From: Anaerorudis cellulosivorans
Lineage (GTDB): Bacteria; Bacteroidota; Bacteroidia; Bacteroidales; Dysgonomonadaceae
Assembly (NCBI RefSeq): GCF_025943985.1
Contig: NZ_JAPCWE010000003.1
Span: forward strand, 1-64,000
DNA: 64,000 nt
Direction of reading: 5' to 3'
Shown: positions 8,036 through 16,784 of the stretch, piece after piece
Position numbering within the stretch: position 1 is the first letter of the stretch
How the letters are laid out: each line of letters begins with the position of its first letter
The notes under the pieces: model-generated
The model's database searches: none
What the model saw: only the letters and a program-made list of their open reading frames with translations
What the model was told of the DNA's origin: nothing
Program-made: the position numbers and the translations under genes

Positions 8036-8043
8036 CAAAGATA
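8036..8043 (-). promoter_or_regulatory. -7 box of the predicted antisense RNA, overlapping the susC start codon
   Basis: TATCTTTG on the minus strand matches TAnnTTTG. An ATTG at 8071-8068 could be the -33 element, but its spacing of 24 bases is slightly long. The box overlaps the A of the susC ATG. Confidence 0.45.
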
Positions 8044-11000
8044 TGAATAAAAATGCTATTAGGGGAGCAATTTCCCTTGATAATTATCATCGAATTCTAA
8101 AAATAATGAAGATTACAGCATTTTTCTTATTTCTTGGCATCTTCTTCGCTCATGCCGAAACCGGTCATTCGCAAGGTGTCAAACTTACGCTTAACTTACG
8201 TTCAACGACGGTTAAGGAAGTATGTAAACAAATAGAAAAACAAAGCAACTATATTTTCGTTTTTTCGGATAATGCCGAAAATGAACTGAATAAGAAAATA
8301 GATATTTCTTCAAATTCCGAAAATATCGAAGATCTATTGGAAAATGTCTTTTCATCAACCGGCCTGAAATACAAAATTTTAGACAAGCAGATAGTGGTTT
8401 ATGCCGATCATTCGAAAAATGACGCTAAAGAGGCCGGAAAAACGGAAACAAAAGAATCTGCTCAACAGGGGAATATTACAGTAAAAGGAAAAATCACCGA
8501 TGAATCCGGAGAACCATTAATAGGCGCGACTATTGTCGTTGACGAGAATCCAAGTCAAGGAACGGTAACCGATATGGATGGGAATTATGTCATTAATAAT
8601 GTTTCTCCCAATGCTTCTCTGAGAATTAGTTATGTTGGCATGAAAACTCAAATTGTTCCCATTAACAGCAGAACCACTATTAATGTAGTATTAGCTTCTC
8701 AAGCCGAAATATTGAACGAACTCGTCGTCATCGGATATGGTACACGACAACGCAAAAGTATAACGGGAGCTGTTGATCAAATCAATACCGCGACTTTCGA
8801 AAACAGGCCGGTAACAAATGCTATGCAGGCTTTACAAGGTGCATCGGCTAATCTTATTGTTCAGCAGAAAAATATGAACCCCAATGACAATAACCTCAGC
8901 ATAAATATTCGTGGAGTAAGCACAATGGGAAACAACGATCCTCTGATCGTAATCGACGGGTTAATTTCAAGCACAAGCACTCTCAATAATTTAAATCCCG
9001 GCGATATCGAAAACATATCGGTCCTCAAAGATGCCGGAAGTGCGGCAATCTATGGATCGCGTTCGGCAAATGGAGTAATTTTAGTTACCACAAAAAAGGG
9101 ATCAAAATCGAAAAAACCTGTAGTCAAACTAAGTGGCATGCTCGGCTATGAAAATCCGGATATTCTTTTCCAGCCCGTCGAAGGATGGCAAAATGCGATG
9201 TATCGAAACGAAGCCAACATGAATGTGGGTAGCGATCCATCATTTACACCTACACAAATACGCGATCTTTATGATCATAGAAACGAAGAATATTGGTATT
9301 TTAATGAAATCATGGAAAAAGCGCTCCAACAAAACTACAATTTAAATGTTTCCGGAGGAAATGATAATACAACTTACATGGTTTCGGCAGGCTATCTTAA
9401 CCAGGAAAGCAATTTTGTGGGAAACTTTGGGCTTGAACGCTATAACTTTCGCAGCAACCTGACCACCGAATACGGTAAGCTTAAACTTACTTCTTTAATG
9501 GCTTACAATCGCAAGGACGAACGTACAATTGCCGGGGGAACGGGGAATGTAATAATCAATTCGTCACGAATTCCTCCCTATTATTACTATAAATTTCAAC
9601 AAGACGGTAAATACCTCGTAAATGACGTGATCGGAGATGACAATACGTTAGCAAAATTAAAAGACGGAGGTTATGAGAAAAAAGACGAAGATAATTTTAT
9701 AGGAAGTTTGAATCTTGATTATAAGATAATTACCGGATTATCAGCCAAAGGTCTTGTAGGACTCGATCTTACCCAACACCACCGCTTCCGTCGCGATAAA
9801 AAGGTCCCTTTATATTCAGCTGCTGATTTAGAAACACCGGTACTCTATATGAACCCAAAAACAATGACCGAAGATTACAACCAAAAGAGGTACACATTAA
9901 GTACACAATTTTTACTCGACTTCGATCGAACATTTAATTCATTGCATCATGTAACGAGTTTACTGGGAGTGTCAAATGAATCTTATACTTTAAAAGCAAG
10001 TAGAATAGCATGGGAATATACAGACGAAGATTTGGGACTTCCAACCACTGATAATTCAGTCCAAAGCAAAGACAATTACAACACAAATGCCGATACCGAT
10101 CAAACAAGTATAAGCTCACTATTTGGCCGGTTCGGCTATGATTATCAAAATAAATATTATGGAGATTTTTCATTCAGATACGATGGATCATCCAAATTTG
10201 CAAAGGATCACCGCTGGGGGTTCTTCCCATCATTTTCAGCTGCATGGAGAATTTCAGAAGAATCTTTTATGGAAAATTATAAATCACAATTCGGCGATTT
10301 GAAACTTCGTACTTCTTATGGTATTTTAGGTAATCAAAATGTCGATAACTACTCTTATCAGACAGTTTATCAAATGTATAGCAATATCTATGTATTCAAT
10401 AATCAATCGGTACCCGGGACAGGCTATACTTTTGGGAATCCTCTCTTAACATGGGAAAAGTCTGCCAACTTCAATATCGGTGTCGATGCTACGTTTTTAA
10501 ATAATAGTTTATACGTATCGTTGGATTATTTTAATAAAAGGACATGGGATATTCTTTTATCCCGAGAAGTTTCATCGGTATATGGTAGCTCTGCCGCAAA
10601 AGAAAATTTGGGAGAAATGCAAAACAGGGGTTGGGAGACAACTATTACTTACAAATTAAAATCGGGTGATTTTGATCACAACATCAGCCTCAATATCGCA
10701 GATTCAAAAAATAAAGTTACCAATTTTGGTGGAAATGAACGTATAGATCAAAGCGATCAAATGTATAAGATCATCCGTGAAGGAGAAGCATTGGGTTCAT
10801 ATTTCGGATACAAAACGGATGGTTATTTCCAAAGTTATGAAGAAATAGCCAATAGTGCACTTCCGATTGGAGCTTCCGTACAACCCGGAGACGTTAAATA
10901 TGTGGATTCGTACAAAGACGGAGTTATCGACGAAAAAGACAGGGTTGTTCTTGGAAATGCTTTTCCGAGAATGACATTCGGACTGACTTATGACGTCACT

Positions 11001-11495
11001 TATAAAGGATTCGATTTGGGTATTCTTATTCAGGGAGTCGGCAAACGCGAGATGTTCGTGCGAGGCGAACTGATCGAGCCGTTTCACTCCAATTATTCTT
11101 ACGTTATATACCAGCATCAATTGGATTTCTGGACACCTACAAATCCCGATGCGAGATGGCCTCGTTTAGTTGCTCCTGGATCGGCATCCAGCGCAAATAA
11201 CTGGGGAAAAGCAGGAACAGACATCTATTTATTGAATGGTGCTTATCTTCGTGTAAAAAATGTCCGGATTGGATATACCTTACCAAAAACAATAACTTCA
11301 AAAATGGGAATTGAAAAACTACGGTTAAATGTCAACGCTCAAAATCCCCTTACTTTATCCAAAAATTCATTTATTGATCCCGAATCATCCGAATTCGGTA
11401 ATAATATGGGTGGAATTGGAGGAGTTGGAGCAAACAGCGCCCGCAATTATCCTACCTTGGTTTATTATGGAATAGGTATAGATGTTGAATTTTAA
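8043..11495 (+). CDS. susC: SusC-family TonB-dependent transducer with STN domain (mannan PUL)
   Basis: A 1150-residue outer-membrane glycan importer. After a signal sequence (hydrophobic core FFLFLGIFFAHAE, about residues 28-40) comes an STN domain at about 48-120, the part that signals to the FecR anti-sigma. A carboxypeptidase-like beta-sandwich follows (GKITDESGEPLIGATI, about 147-215). Next are the plug (LNELVVIGYGTRQRKSITGA onward, about 228-350) and the 22-strand barrel to the C-terminal aromatic residue. It would import mannan oligosaccharides captured by SusD, powered by TonB. It is preceded by a 142-base leader carrying the predicted antisense RNA. The susD gene starts 15 bases after its stop. 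Confidence 0.96.
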   Translation: MNKNAIRGAISLDNYHRILKIMKITAFFLFLGIFFAHAETGHSQGVKLTLNLRSTTVKEVCKQIEKQSNYIFVFSDNAENELNKKIDISSNSENIEDLLENVFSSTGLKYKILDKQIVVYADHSKNDAKEAGKTETKESAQQGNITVKGKITDESGEPLIGATIVVDENPSQGTVTDMDGNYVINNVSPNASLRISYVGMKTQIVPINSRTTINVVLASQAEILNELVVIGYGTRQRKSITGAVDQINTATFENRPVTNAMQALQGASANLIVQQKNMNPNDNNLSINIRGVSTMGNNDPLIVIDGLISSTSTLNNLNPGDIENISVLKDAGSAAIYGSRSANGVILVTTKKGSKSKKPVVKLSGMLGYENPDILFQPVEGWQNAMYRNEANMNVGSDPSFTPTQIRDLYDHRNEEYWYFNEIMEKALQQNYNLNVSGGNDNTTYMVSAGYLNQESNFVGNFGLERYNFRSNLTTEYGKLKLTSLMAYNRKDERTIAGGTGNVIINSSRIPPYYYYKFQQDGKYLVNDVIGDDNTLAKLKDGGYEKKDEDNFIGSLNLDYKIITGLSAKGLVGLDLTQHHRFRRDKKVPLYSAADLETPVLYMNPKTMTEDYNQKRYTLSTQFLLDFDRTFNSLHHVTSLLGVSNESYTLKASRIAWEYTDEDLGLPTTDNSVQSKDNYNTNADTDQTSISSLFGRFGYDYQNKYYGDFSFRYDGSSKFAKDHRWGFFPSFSAAWRISEESFMENYKSQFGDLKLRTSYGILGNQNVDNYSYQTVYQMYSNIYVFNNQSVPGTGYTFGNPLLTWEKSANFNIGVDATFLNNSLYVSLDYFNKRTWDILLSREVSSVYGSSAAKENLGEMQNRGWETTITYKLKSGDFDHNISLNIADSKNKVTNFGGNERIDQSDQMYKIIREGEALGSYFGYKTDGYFQSYEEIANSALPIGASVQPGDVKYVDSYKDGVIDEKDRVVLGNAFPRMTFGLTYDVTYKGFDLGILIQGVGKREMFVRGELIEPFHSNYSYVIYQHQLDFWTPTNPDARWPRLVAPGSASSANNWGKAGTDIYLLNGAYLRVKNVRIGYTLPKTITSKMGIEKLRLNVNAQNPLTLSKNSFIDPESSEFGNNMGGIGGVGANSARNYPTLVYYGIGIDVEF

Positions 11496-11510
11496 AAAAA
11501 GTGTATCATC

Positions 11511-13133
11511 ATGAAAAAGGATAAATTAAAATACTGCTTTAGCATCATATTATTTATAATTATATCGTTACCCTCCTGTAACGATCTTGATCTGGCCCCA
11601 ACGAACAAATTTACGGATTTGAATTATTGGACTTCTGAATCGAAAGCCTCTGCTGTTTTAAGTATGGCATACAATCAAATGTTTGGATCCGGTTATTTTT
11701 TTGCAAATGAAAGGTTATCCGACAATTTATACGAAGGTCGTGGAAATACGGATGAAAAGATTATTACCTCAGGGCAGGCTGATGCAGCGTTGGGCCGTTT
11801 TGCCAATGAATGGAGCAGCTGTTATGCAGGAATCAAAACGTGCCATACTTTTTTGGAAAATGTAGATAGGGTTCCCAAAATGGATGAAACATTGAAAACA
11901 AGGATGAAAGCCGAAGCTCGTTTCATCAGGGCTTTTCTGTTCTTCCGTCTTGCTTCTCAATACGGCGATGTTCCCTTGTTTGACCATAACTTAACTGTGG
12001 AAGAAGCTAATAGCATTGTTCGTTCAGCGAAATCGGATGTGATTAACTTTGTGAGAAACGAATTAAATGAAATTGTATCTGTTCTTCCTACAAAACAAGA
12101 GTATTCGGCATCCGACAATGGCAGAATAACAAAGGGCGCTGTAATAATGCTGCTTGCCCGTACCTATTTGTATGAAAATGATTGGGCTAATGTGGCTACT
12201 CTATGCGAAAAAATTATGAATGGCGAGTATGGAAAATATGAACTTTTCCCCAGTTATTCGGGACTTTTCCTCCCTGAAAACGAATACAACAATGAAGTAA
12301 TCCTCGATATGGGCTACACATTGACTTATAGAACATGGAGCGACTTTTATGATGCGATACCTCTTTCTGTAGGTGGTCGAATCAATGCTTTTGCTCCTAC
12401 ACAGGAACTGGTAGATGATTATATTATGAAAAATGGCAAAGGAATCAAAGAAGAAGGATCAGGATACAATGAAGATGATCCTTATTCCAACCGGGATCCC
12501 CGTTTTGCTGCTACAATTGTTTATCATGGATATAAATGGAAAAAAGGAGACGGAACGGTATCGACTATTTACATAAAACCCGGTTCTTCTCAAGCAGCAG
12601 GAGCATCAAATCTGGACGAATATGCAGGACCGGGACAAAACTCTACGGCAACAGGATATTATCTCAGAAAATATTTCGACCCGACTGCACCTGCCGGAAT
12701 GGAAGCAGGATTGAATTTAATTTTGATGCGTTACGCCGATGTTTTATTGATGTATGCCGAATCAAAATACGAATTGAATCAAATGAGCGAAGATGTCTGG
12801 AACAAGACAATCAAGCCTATTCGTGTGCGTGCCGGATTTACAGATGCATCAGCACTAAATTATCCCGGATTGACCGATTTGGAAAATATTATCCGTCGCG
12901 AACGCAGATGCGAACTAGCGATTGAAGGTCTGCGACTTTTCGATATACGCCGTTGGAAAACCATCGAAACCGTTATGAATGGATATCCGCATGGGGCAAA
13001 ATTTGCTGCAAATAATACCCAATACATTCAACTTGATCAACGAAAATTCAATAAAGATCGAGATTATTTATTTGCAATTCCTCAGTCTCAAAGAGACATC
13101 AACAAAAACCTCACTCAAAATCCTGGTTATTAA
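11511..13133 (+). CDS. susD: SusD-family starch-binding-like lipoprotein
   Basis: A 540-residue surface lipoprotein that caps the SusC channel and binds the glycan. The lipoprotein signal ends in LPSC at about residues 20-23, followed by NDLDLAPTNKF. Tetratricopeptide-like helical segments follow (KAEARFIRAFLFFRLASQYGD region, near 130-150). The C-terminal SusD/RagB signature is ELAIEGLRLFDIRRWKT, near 468-484. It is transcribed 15 bases after susC, as usual for the obligate pair. Specificity for alpha-mannan is inferred from the downstream GH76 and GH92 enzymes, not from SusD itself. Confidence 0.96.
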   Translation: MKKDKLKYCFSIILFIIISLPSCNDLDLAPTNKFTDLNYWTSESKASAVLSMAYNQMFGSGYFFANERLSDNLYEGRGNTDEKIITSGQADAALGRFANEWSSCYAGIKTCHTFLENVDRVPKMDETLKTRMKAEARFIRAFLFFRLASQYGDVPLFDHNLTVEEANSIVRSAKSDVINFVRNELNEIVSVLPTKQEYSASDNGRITKGAVIMLLARTYLYENDWANVATLCEKIMNGEYGKYELFPSYSGLFLPENEYNNEVILDMGYTLTYRTWSDFYDAIPLSVGGRINAFAPTQELVDDYIMKNGKGIKEEGSGYNEDDPYSNRDPRFAATIVYHGYKWKKGDGTVSTIYIKPGSSQAAGASNLDEYAGPGQNSTATGYYLRKYFDPTAPAGMEAGLNLILMRYADVLLMYAESKYELNQMSEDVWNKTIKPIRVRAGFTDASALNYPGLTDLENIIRRERRCELAIEGLRLFDIRRWKTIETVMNGYPHGAKFAANNTQYIQLDQRKFNKDRDYLFAIPQSQRDINKNLTQNPGY

Positions 13134-13172
13134 TCAAATGATGTCAATGGATGAATCTTTAAAAAAAAGACA

Positions 13173-14297
13173 ATGAAACTATCAGCAATTAAATTAACAA
13201 TAATAAGTGCTCTCATCTTAACATGGGCAGCATGCAGTAACGATGGAGAAGTAAGAGATTTCGGCGTAACTGCCGTGAGCAAACTTTATGAACCGAGCAA
13301 TAACAAAGCCATCGTATTGCAATCTTCTACTTCGGCGATCCTCTATTTTGAATGGGAGCCGGCAAGAGCTGAAGACAGCGGTAATGTACTCTATGAAGTT
13401 GCTTTTGACAAGGCAGATGGAGATTTTTCAAATCCAATCGCAATCGTAACGGCCGATAATAATGGAGGTCAACCCCACGCTACACTTACACACAAGCAAT
13501 TAAATCGGATTGCGGCTTTAGCCGGTATAGAATCGGCAATGCAGGGCACCATAAAATGGACTGTGTTTTCATCGAAAGGTATAAATCCTGTTAAAGCAGA
13601 AGAAGAACGCATGTTGACGTTGACTCGTTTACCCGGTTTCGCAGATATCCCCGGTTCGCTGTATATTACAGGCGAAGCAACCGAAGGAGGTGCCGATCTT
13701 GCAAAAGCATTAATTATGAAAAAAGTAGCAGACGGAGAGTTCGAAATCTACACCAAGCTTACCGAAGGTAAAACTTTTAAATTCGTCAGTGCCAATACAG
13801 GAACGCCAACCGAATATTCTTTAAGTGGTGAAAAAATTGTTGAAGGAGGAACCACAACTGCAACAAAAACGGGAATCTACAAATATTATCTGGATTTTAA
13901 TATTGGTTCCTTTTCTACCAAAGAGGTCTATAAAGTAAACTGGTATTTAAACTGGTCGCAGAAAAAAATTGAATTACCCTACAAAGGGTTTGGTGTTTGG
14001 GAAATAACCAATTACACCATCACCGGACTTACGGGTAATGACAATACCGACGATAGGTATAAATTCAGGATGGAAAGCTCGACCGGTGAAACAGAATGGC
14101 GAGCAATCAATAACGACAGCAAGCCTACCGGAAACGAGTCGTACTATTACATGGTAGAGAAAACGAATGTGGAGCAATGGACGAATAATCAAGTATGGAA
14201 AAGCCCATCCACAACCGGTTGGAGCGACAAAACATATGATGTAACATTCTCGTTAAATCCGGAACGTCCCTATACCCATAATTTAGTAATCAAATAA
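13173..14297 (+). CDS. SusE-like outer-membrane lipoprotein (first of two paralogues)
   Basis: A 374-residue lipoprotein with a lipobox ending AAC (about residue 21). The N-terminal SusE-type immunoglobulin-like domain (FEWEPARAEDSGNVLYEVAF near 55-75) is followed by two beta-sandwich repeats, each starting with an LYITGEATEGG-like strand. Such SusE/SusF proteins sit on the cell surface beside SusCD and bind the glycan chain without cleaving it. The gene starts 39 bases after susD. It is clearly related to the next gene along its whole length, showing tandem duplication and divergence. No catalytic residues are apparent. Confidence 0.82.
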   Translation: MKLSAIKLTIISALILTWAACSNDGEVRDFGVTAVSKLYEPSNNKAIVLQSSTSAILYFEWEPARAEDSGNVLYEVAFDKADGDFSNPIAIVTADNNGGQPHATLTHKQLNRIAALAGIESAMQGTIKWTVFSSKGINPVKAEEERMLTLTRLPGFADIPGSLYITGEATEGGADLAKALIMKKVADGEFEIYTKLTEGKTFKFVSANTGTPTEYSLSGEKIVEGGTTTATKTGIYKYYLDFNIGSFSTKEVYKVNWYLNWSQKKIELPYKGFGVWEITNYTITGLTGNDNTDDRYKFRMESSTGETEWRAINNDSKPTGNESYYYMVEKTNVEQWTNNQVWKSPSTTGWSDKTYDVTFSLNPERPYTHNLVIK

Positions 14298-14308
14298 TCG
14301 CATTCATT

Positions 14309-15451
14309 ATGAATAAAATAGATATTAACTTATCAATTATTGTCACACTTATATCGTTGATATTTGTGTCTTGCAATGACTCAATGGGTGATCCTGACAC
14401 CAGATTGTCAGAAGTGAAAACGCTGATAGAACCTGCAGACGGAAAAACAATTACTCTTGAACCTTCGGCATCTGCTTCCGTATATTTTGAATGGGATTAT
14501 GTTAAAGCCGAAGAGAGTGGCACGGCCATATACCAAATCGCTTTCGATACACAGGAGGGGGATTTTTCCAATCCTGTTTATGTGATGTATGCCGATAACA
14601 ATGGATATTACAATCATGTTACTATTACGCACAAACTTCTAAACAAGATTGCAGGAATGGCAGACATCATGCCATCGGAAACAGGTACGCTGAAATGGAC
14701 CGTTTTTTCAATCAAAGGGACAAAAATAATGAAAGCCAGTCAGTCTAACTCCCTTACAATCACACGGCTTTCCGGTTTTGCCGATTTGCCTATCGATGTC
14801 TATATCACCGGGGAAGCTTCAGAGGGTGGAACTGATTTGGCTCACGCTCAAAAGATGAAAGTTGTTTCCAACGGAACTTTTGAAGTATATACTCAAGTAT
14901 TGGCAAATAAGCCTTTCTACTTTACGGATGGAATTACAGGTACCCCAAGACAATTTTATACTTCAAATGGTTTGGTTAAAGAAAATGGGACAACCACACT
15001 GTCTAATGGCGGAGTTTATCGAATCATACTGGATTTCAATACGGGTGCGGCTACGTATACCCTGGTTGAAAAAATCGGATTCTTTTTCTGTCCATCGAAT
15101 GCAGTCCTTTTTGAACTCCCCTATATTGGTAATGGCATTTTCAAAGCAACCAAACAAACCGTCACTTTCAAACAAGAAAGTTGGGGAAGAGACCAAAGGT
15201 ATAAATTTAGAATGTTTGTAAGAGAAAATGGAGGTCAAGGCGATTCAGAAGAACTGGAATGGGGAACATTGAACCAAACCGATTCACCCCCTACAGCCAC
15301 AAGTCCCGAATCATATTATCACATGCAACTGGTCACGCCAACTCAATGGGATAATAAATGGAAATTGATGGGTGATTTTGACGGTGTACCGGCTGATTAT
15401 ACCGTTTATTTGCAAGCCGACAAACCCTATACGCATTCGATTTGCAAATAA
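14309..15451 (+). CDS. SusE/SusF-like outer-membrane lipoprotein (second paralogue)
   Basis: A 380-residue lipoprotein, lipobox FVSC near residues 19-22, with the same layout as its upstream neighbour: an N-terminal SusE-like domain (FEWDYVKAEESGTAIYQIAF) and C-terminal binding repeats (VYITGEASEGGTDLAHA). The two share phrases such as LTITRLSGFADLP, so they arose by duplication. The 11-base gap to the first copy indicates cotranscription. The role is probably glycan binding at the surface. Its C-terminal repeats differ more than the N-terminal half, consistent with different ligand contacts. Confidence 0.8.
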   Translation: MNKIDINLSIIVTLISLIFVSCNDSMGDPDTRLSEVKTLIEPADGKTITLEPSASASVYFEWDYVKAEESGTAIYQIAFDTQEGDFSNPVYVMYADNNGYYNHVTITHKLLNKIAGMADIMPSETGTLKWTVFSIKGTKIMKASQSNSLTITRLSGFADLPIDVYITGEASEGGTDLAHAQKMKVVSNGTFEVYTQVLANKPFYFTDGITGTPRQFYTSNGLVKENGTTTLSNGGVYRIILDFNTGAATYTLVEKIGFFFCPSNAVLFELPYIGNGIFKATKQTVTFKQESWGRDQRYKFRMFVRENGGQGDSEELEWGTLNQTDSPPTATSPESYYHMQLVTPTQWDNKWKLMGDFDGVPADYTVYLQADKPYTHSICK

Positions 15452-15463
15452 TATTGAATGATT

Positions 15464-15502
15464 AAGAATTAATGCTCCCTTAAAATGGGAGTATTAATTC
15501 TT
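15464..15502 (+). terminator. long hairpin after the susCDEF genes
   Basis: AAGAATTAATGCTCCC (15464-15479) pairs with GGGAGTATTAATTCTT (15487-15502) around a 7-base loop. This gives a 16-bp stem with one G.U pair on the plus-strand RNA; on the other strand that pair would be C.A. It lacks a clear U tract. It may be an mRNA-stabilising or processing hairpin that separates binding-protein expression from the enzymes, rather than a simple terminator. Confidence 0.55.
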
Positions 15503-15633
15503 CGCTTATAATTAGTGGTAAAAATGTAAACCGATTTATTTATTACATTATTTGTCTTAATTCCCATAACTTAAATACAAAATTTTGTCTCGACTTTTTT
15601 CGTTAGATATATCAAAAAATAAATTTCAATTCA

Positions 15634-16764
15634 ATGAAAAAGACTTTTTCTCTTTTACTGAGCGCTTCTCTATTATTTACTTCATTTTCATGTCAAAAAG
15701 AAGCTGATCAAGCAAACAATAATAGCGACAATCCACAAATTGATTGGACACTCGCAGCCAATAGCAGCAGTCGGGCACTAATAAACCAATTTTGGAATGT
15801 AAATGGTAAGTATTTCAATACGAATAATAGTGGTGACAACAGCTTCCAATATTGGCCTCAAGCTCATGCCCTGGATGTGTTAATCGATGCCTATGAAAGA
15901 ACAAACGATCAAACTTATCGAAACTACTTCGACCAATGGTTTGAAGGAGTGAAAATTAAAAATGGCAATACATTCCAAAATGATTATTACGATGACATGG
16001 AGTGGAATGCATTGGCTATTCTTCGTGCCTATGATGCCACCAAAGATGAAAAATTTAAAAATGCAGCCTTGCAAATATGGGAATATATTAAAGTAGGTTG
16101 GAACGACAATGCAGGAGGTGGAATTACCTGGAAAAAAGGAATGGAATACAGCAAAAATGCCTGCTCAAACGGTCCTGCCTGTATTCTTGCTGCGCGTTTA
16201 TATCAGAAATTTGGAGACGAAAGCAACAAGGAATGGGCTTTGAAAATATATAATTGGGAAAAATCGACCTTATTCAATGCCAATAACGGCATCGTATATG
16301 ATAACATAAACAGTGAAACCGGAAAGATTCAGGAATGGATATTTACGTACAACGAAGGAACCTTCATTGGTTCAGCCGTCGAATTATTTAAAATATTCAA
16401 TGAAAGAGCATATTTAAATGATGCTGTTTTAGCAGCTGACTATACCATTAGTACGTTGGTGGATAATTCTATTCTAAAAAGTGAAGGTACCGGCGATGGT
16501 GGCTTATTCAAAGGAATTTTCATCCGATATTTTACCCAATTAATTCAGCAAAACAGACTGGATCCAACGGCTAAAAAACGTTATCTTCAATTCATAAAGC
16601 ACAATGCCGAAACACTTTGGAATGAAGGGACATACAAACCCTCCACACTTTTTGGACCGAATTGGAGAGTATCGCCCGGCCCAACTACCGGATTAACTGA
16701 ACAATTGAGTGGATGCATGCTGATGGAAGCTGCAGCAATGTTAAACAACAAAGGTCTATTATAA
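15634..16764 (+). CDS. GH76 endo-alpha-1,6-mannanase, lipoprotein
   Basis: A 376-residue surface lipoprotein (lipobox TSFSC, Cys20) of glycoside hydrolase family 76. These enzymes cut the alpha-1,6-mannan backbone of yeast mannan by a retaining mechanism. The paired catalytic aspartates are visible as YYDDMEWNA (Asp120-Asp121), within a fold of repeated helices containing FQYWPQAHALDVLIDA and WNDNAGGGITW. The gene follows the SusCDEF block after a 182-base gap containing a strong hairpin, and precedes GH92 by 20 bases. Its position fits a surface endo-enzyme generating oligosaccharides for SusCD. Confidence 0.92.
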   Translation: MKKTFSLLLSASLLFTSFSCQKEADQANNNSDNPQIDWTLAANSSSRALINQFWNVNGKYFNTNNSGDNSFQYWPQAHALDVLIDAYERTNDQTYRNYFDQWFEGVKIKNGNTFQNDYYDDMEWNALAILRAYDATKDEKFKNAALQIWEYIKVGWNDNAGGGITWKKGMEYSKNACSNGPACILAARLYQKFGDESNKEWALKIYNWEKSTLFNANNGIVYDNINSETGKIQEWIFTYNEGTFIGSAVELFKIFNERAYLNDAVLAADYTISTLVDNSILKSEGTGDGGLFKGIFIRYFTQLIQQNRLDPTAKKRYLQFIKHNAETLWNEGTYKPSTLFGPNWRVSPGPTTGLTEQLSGCMLMEAAAMLNNKGLL

Positions 16765-16784
16765 AAATCGAAAGGGATAAAGTC

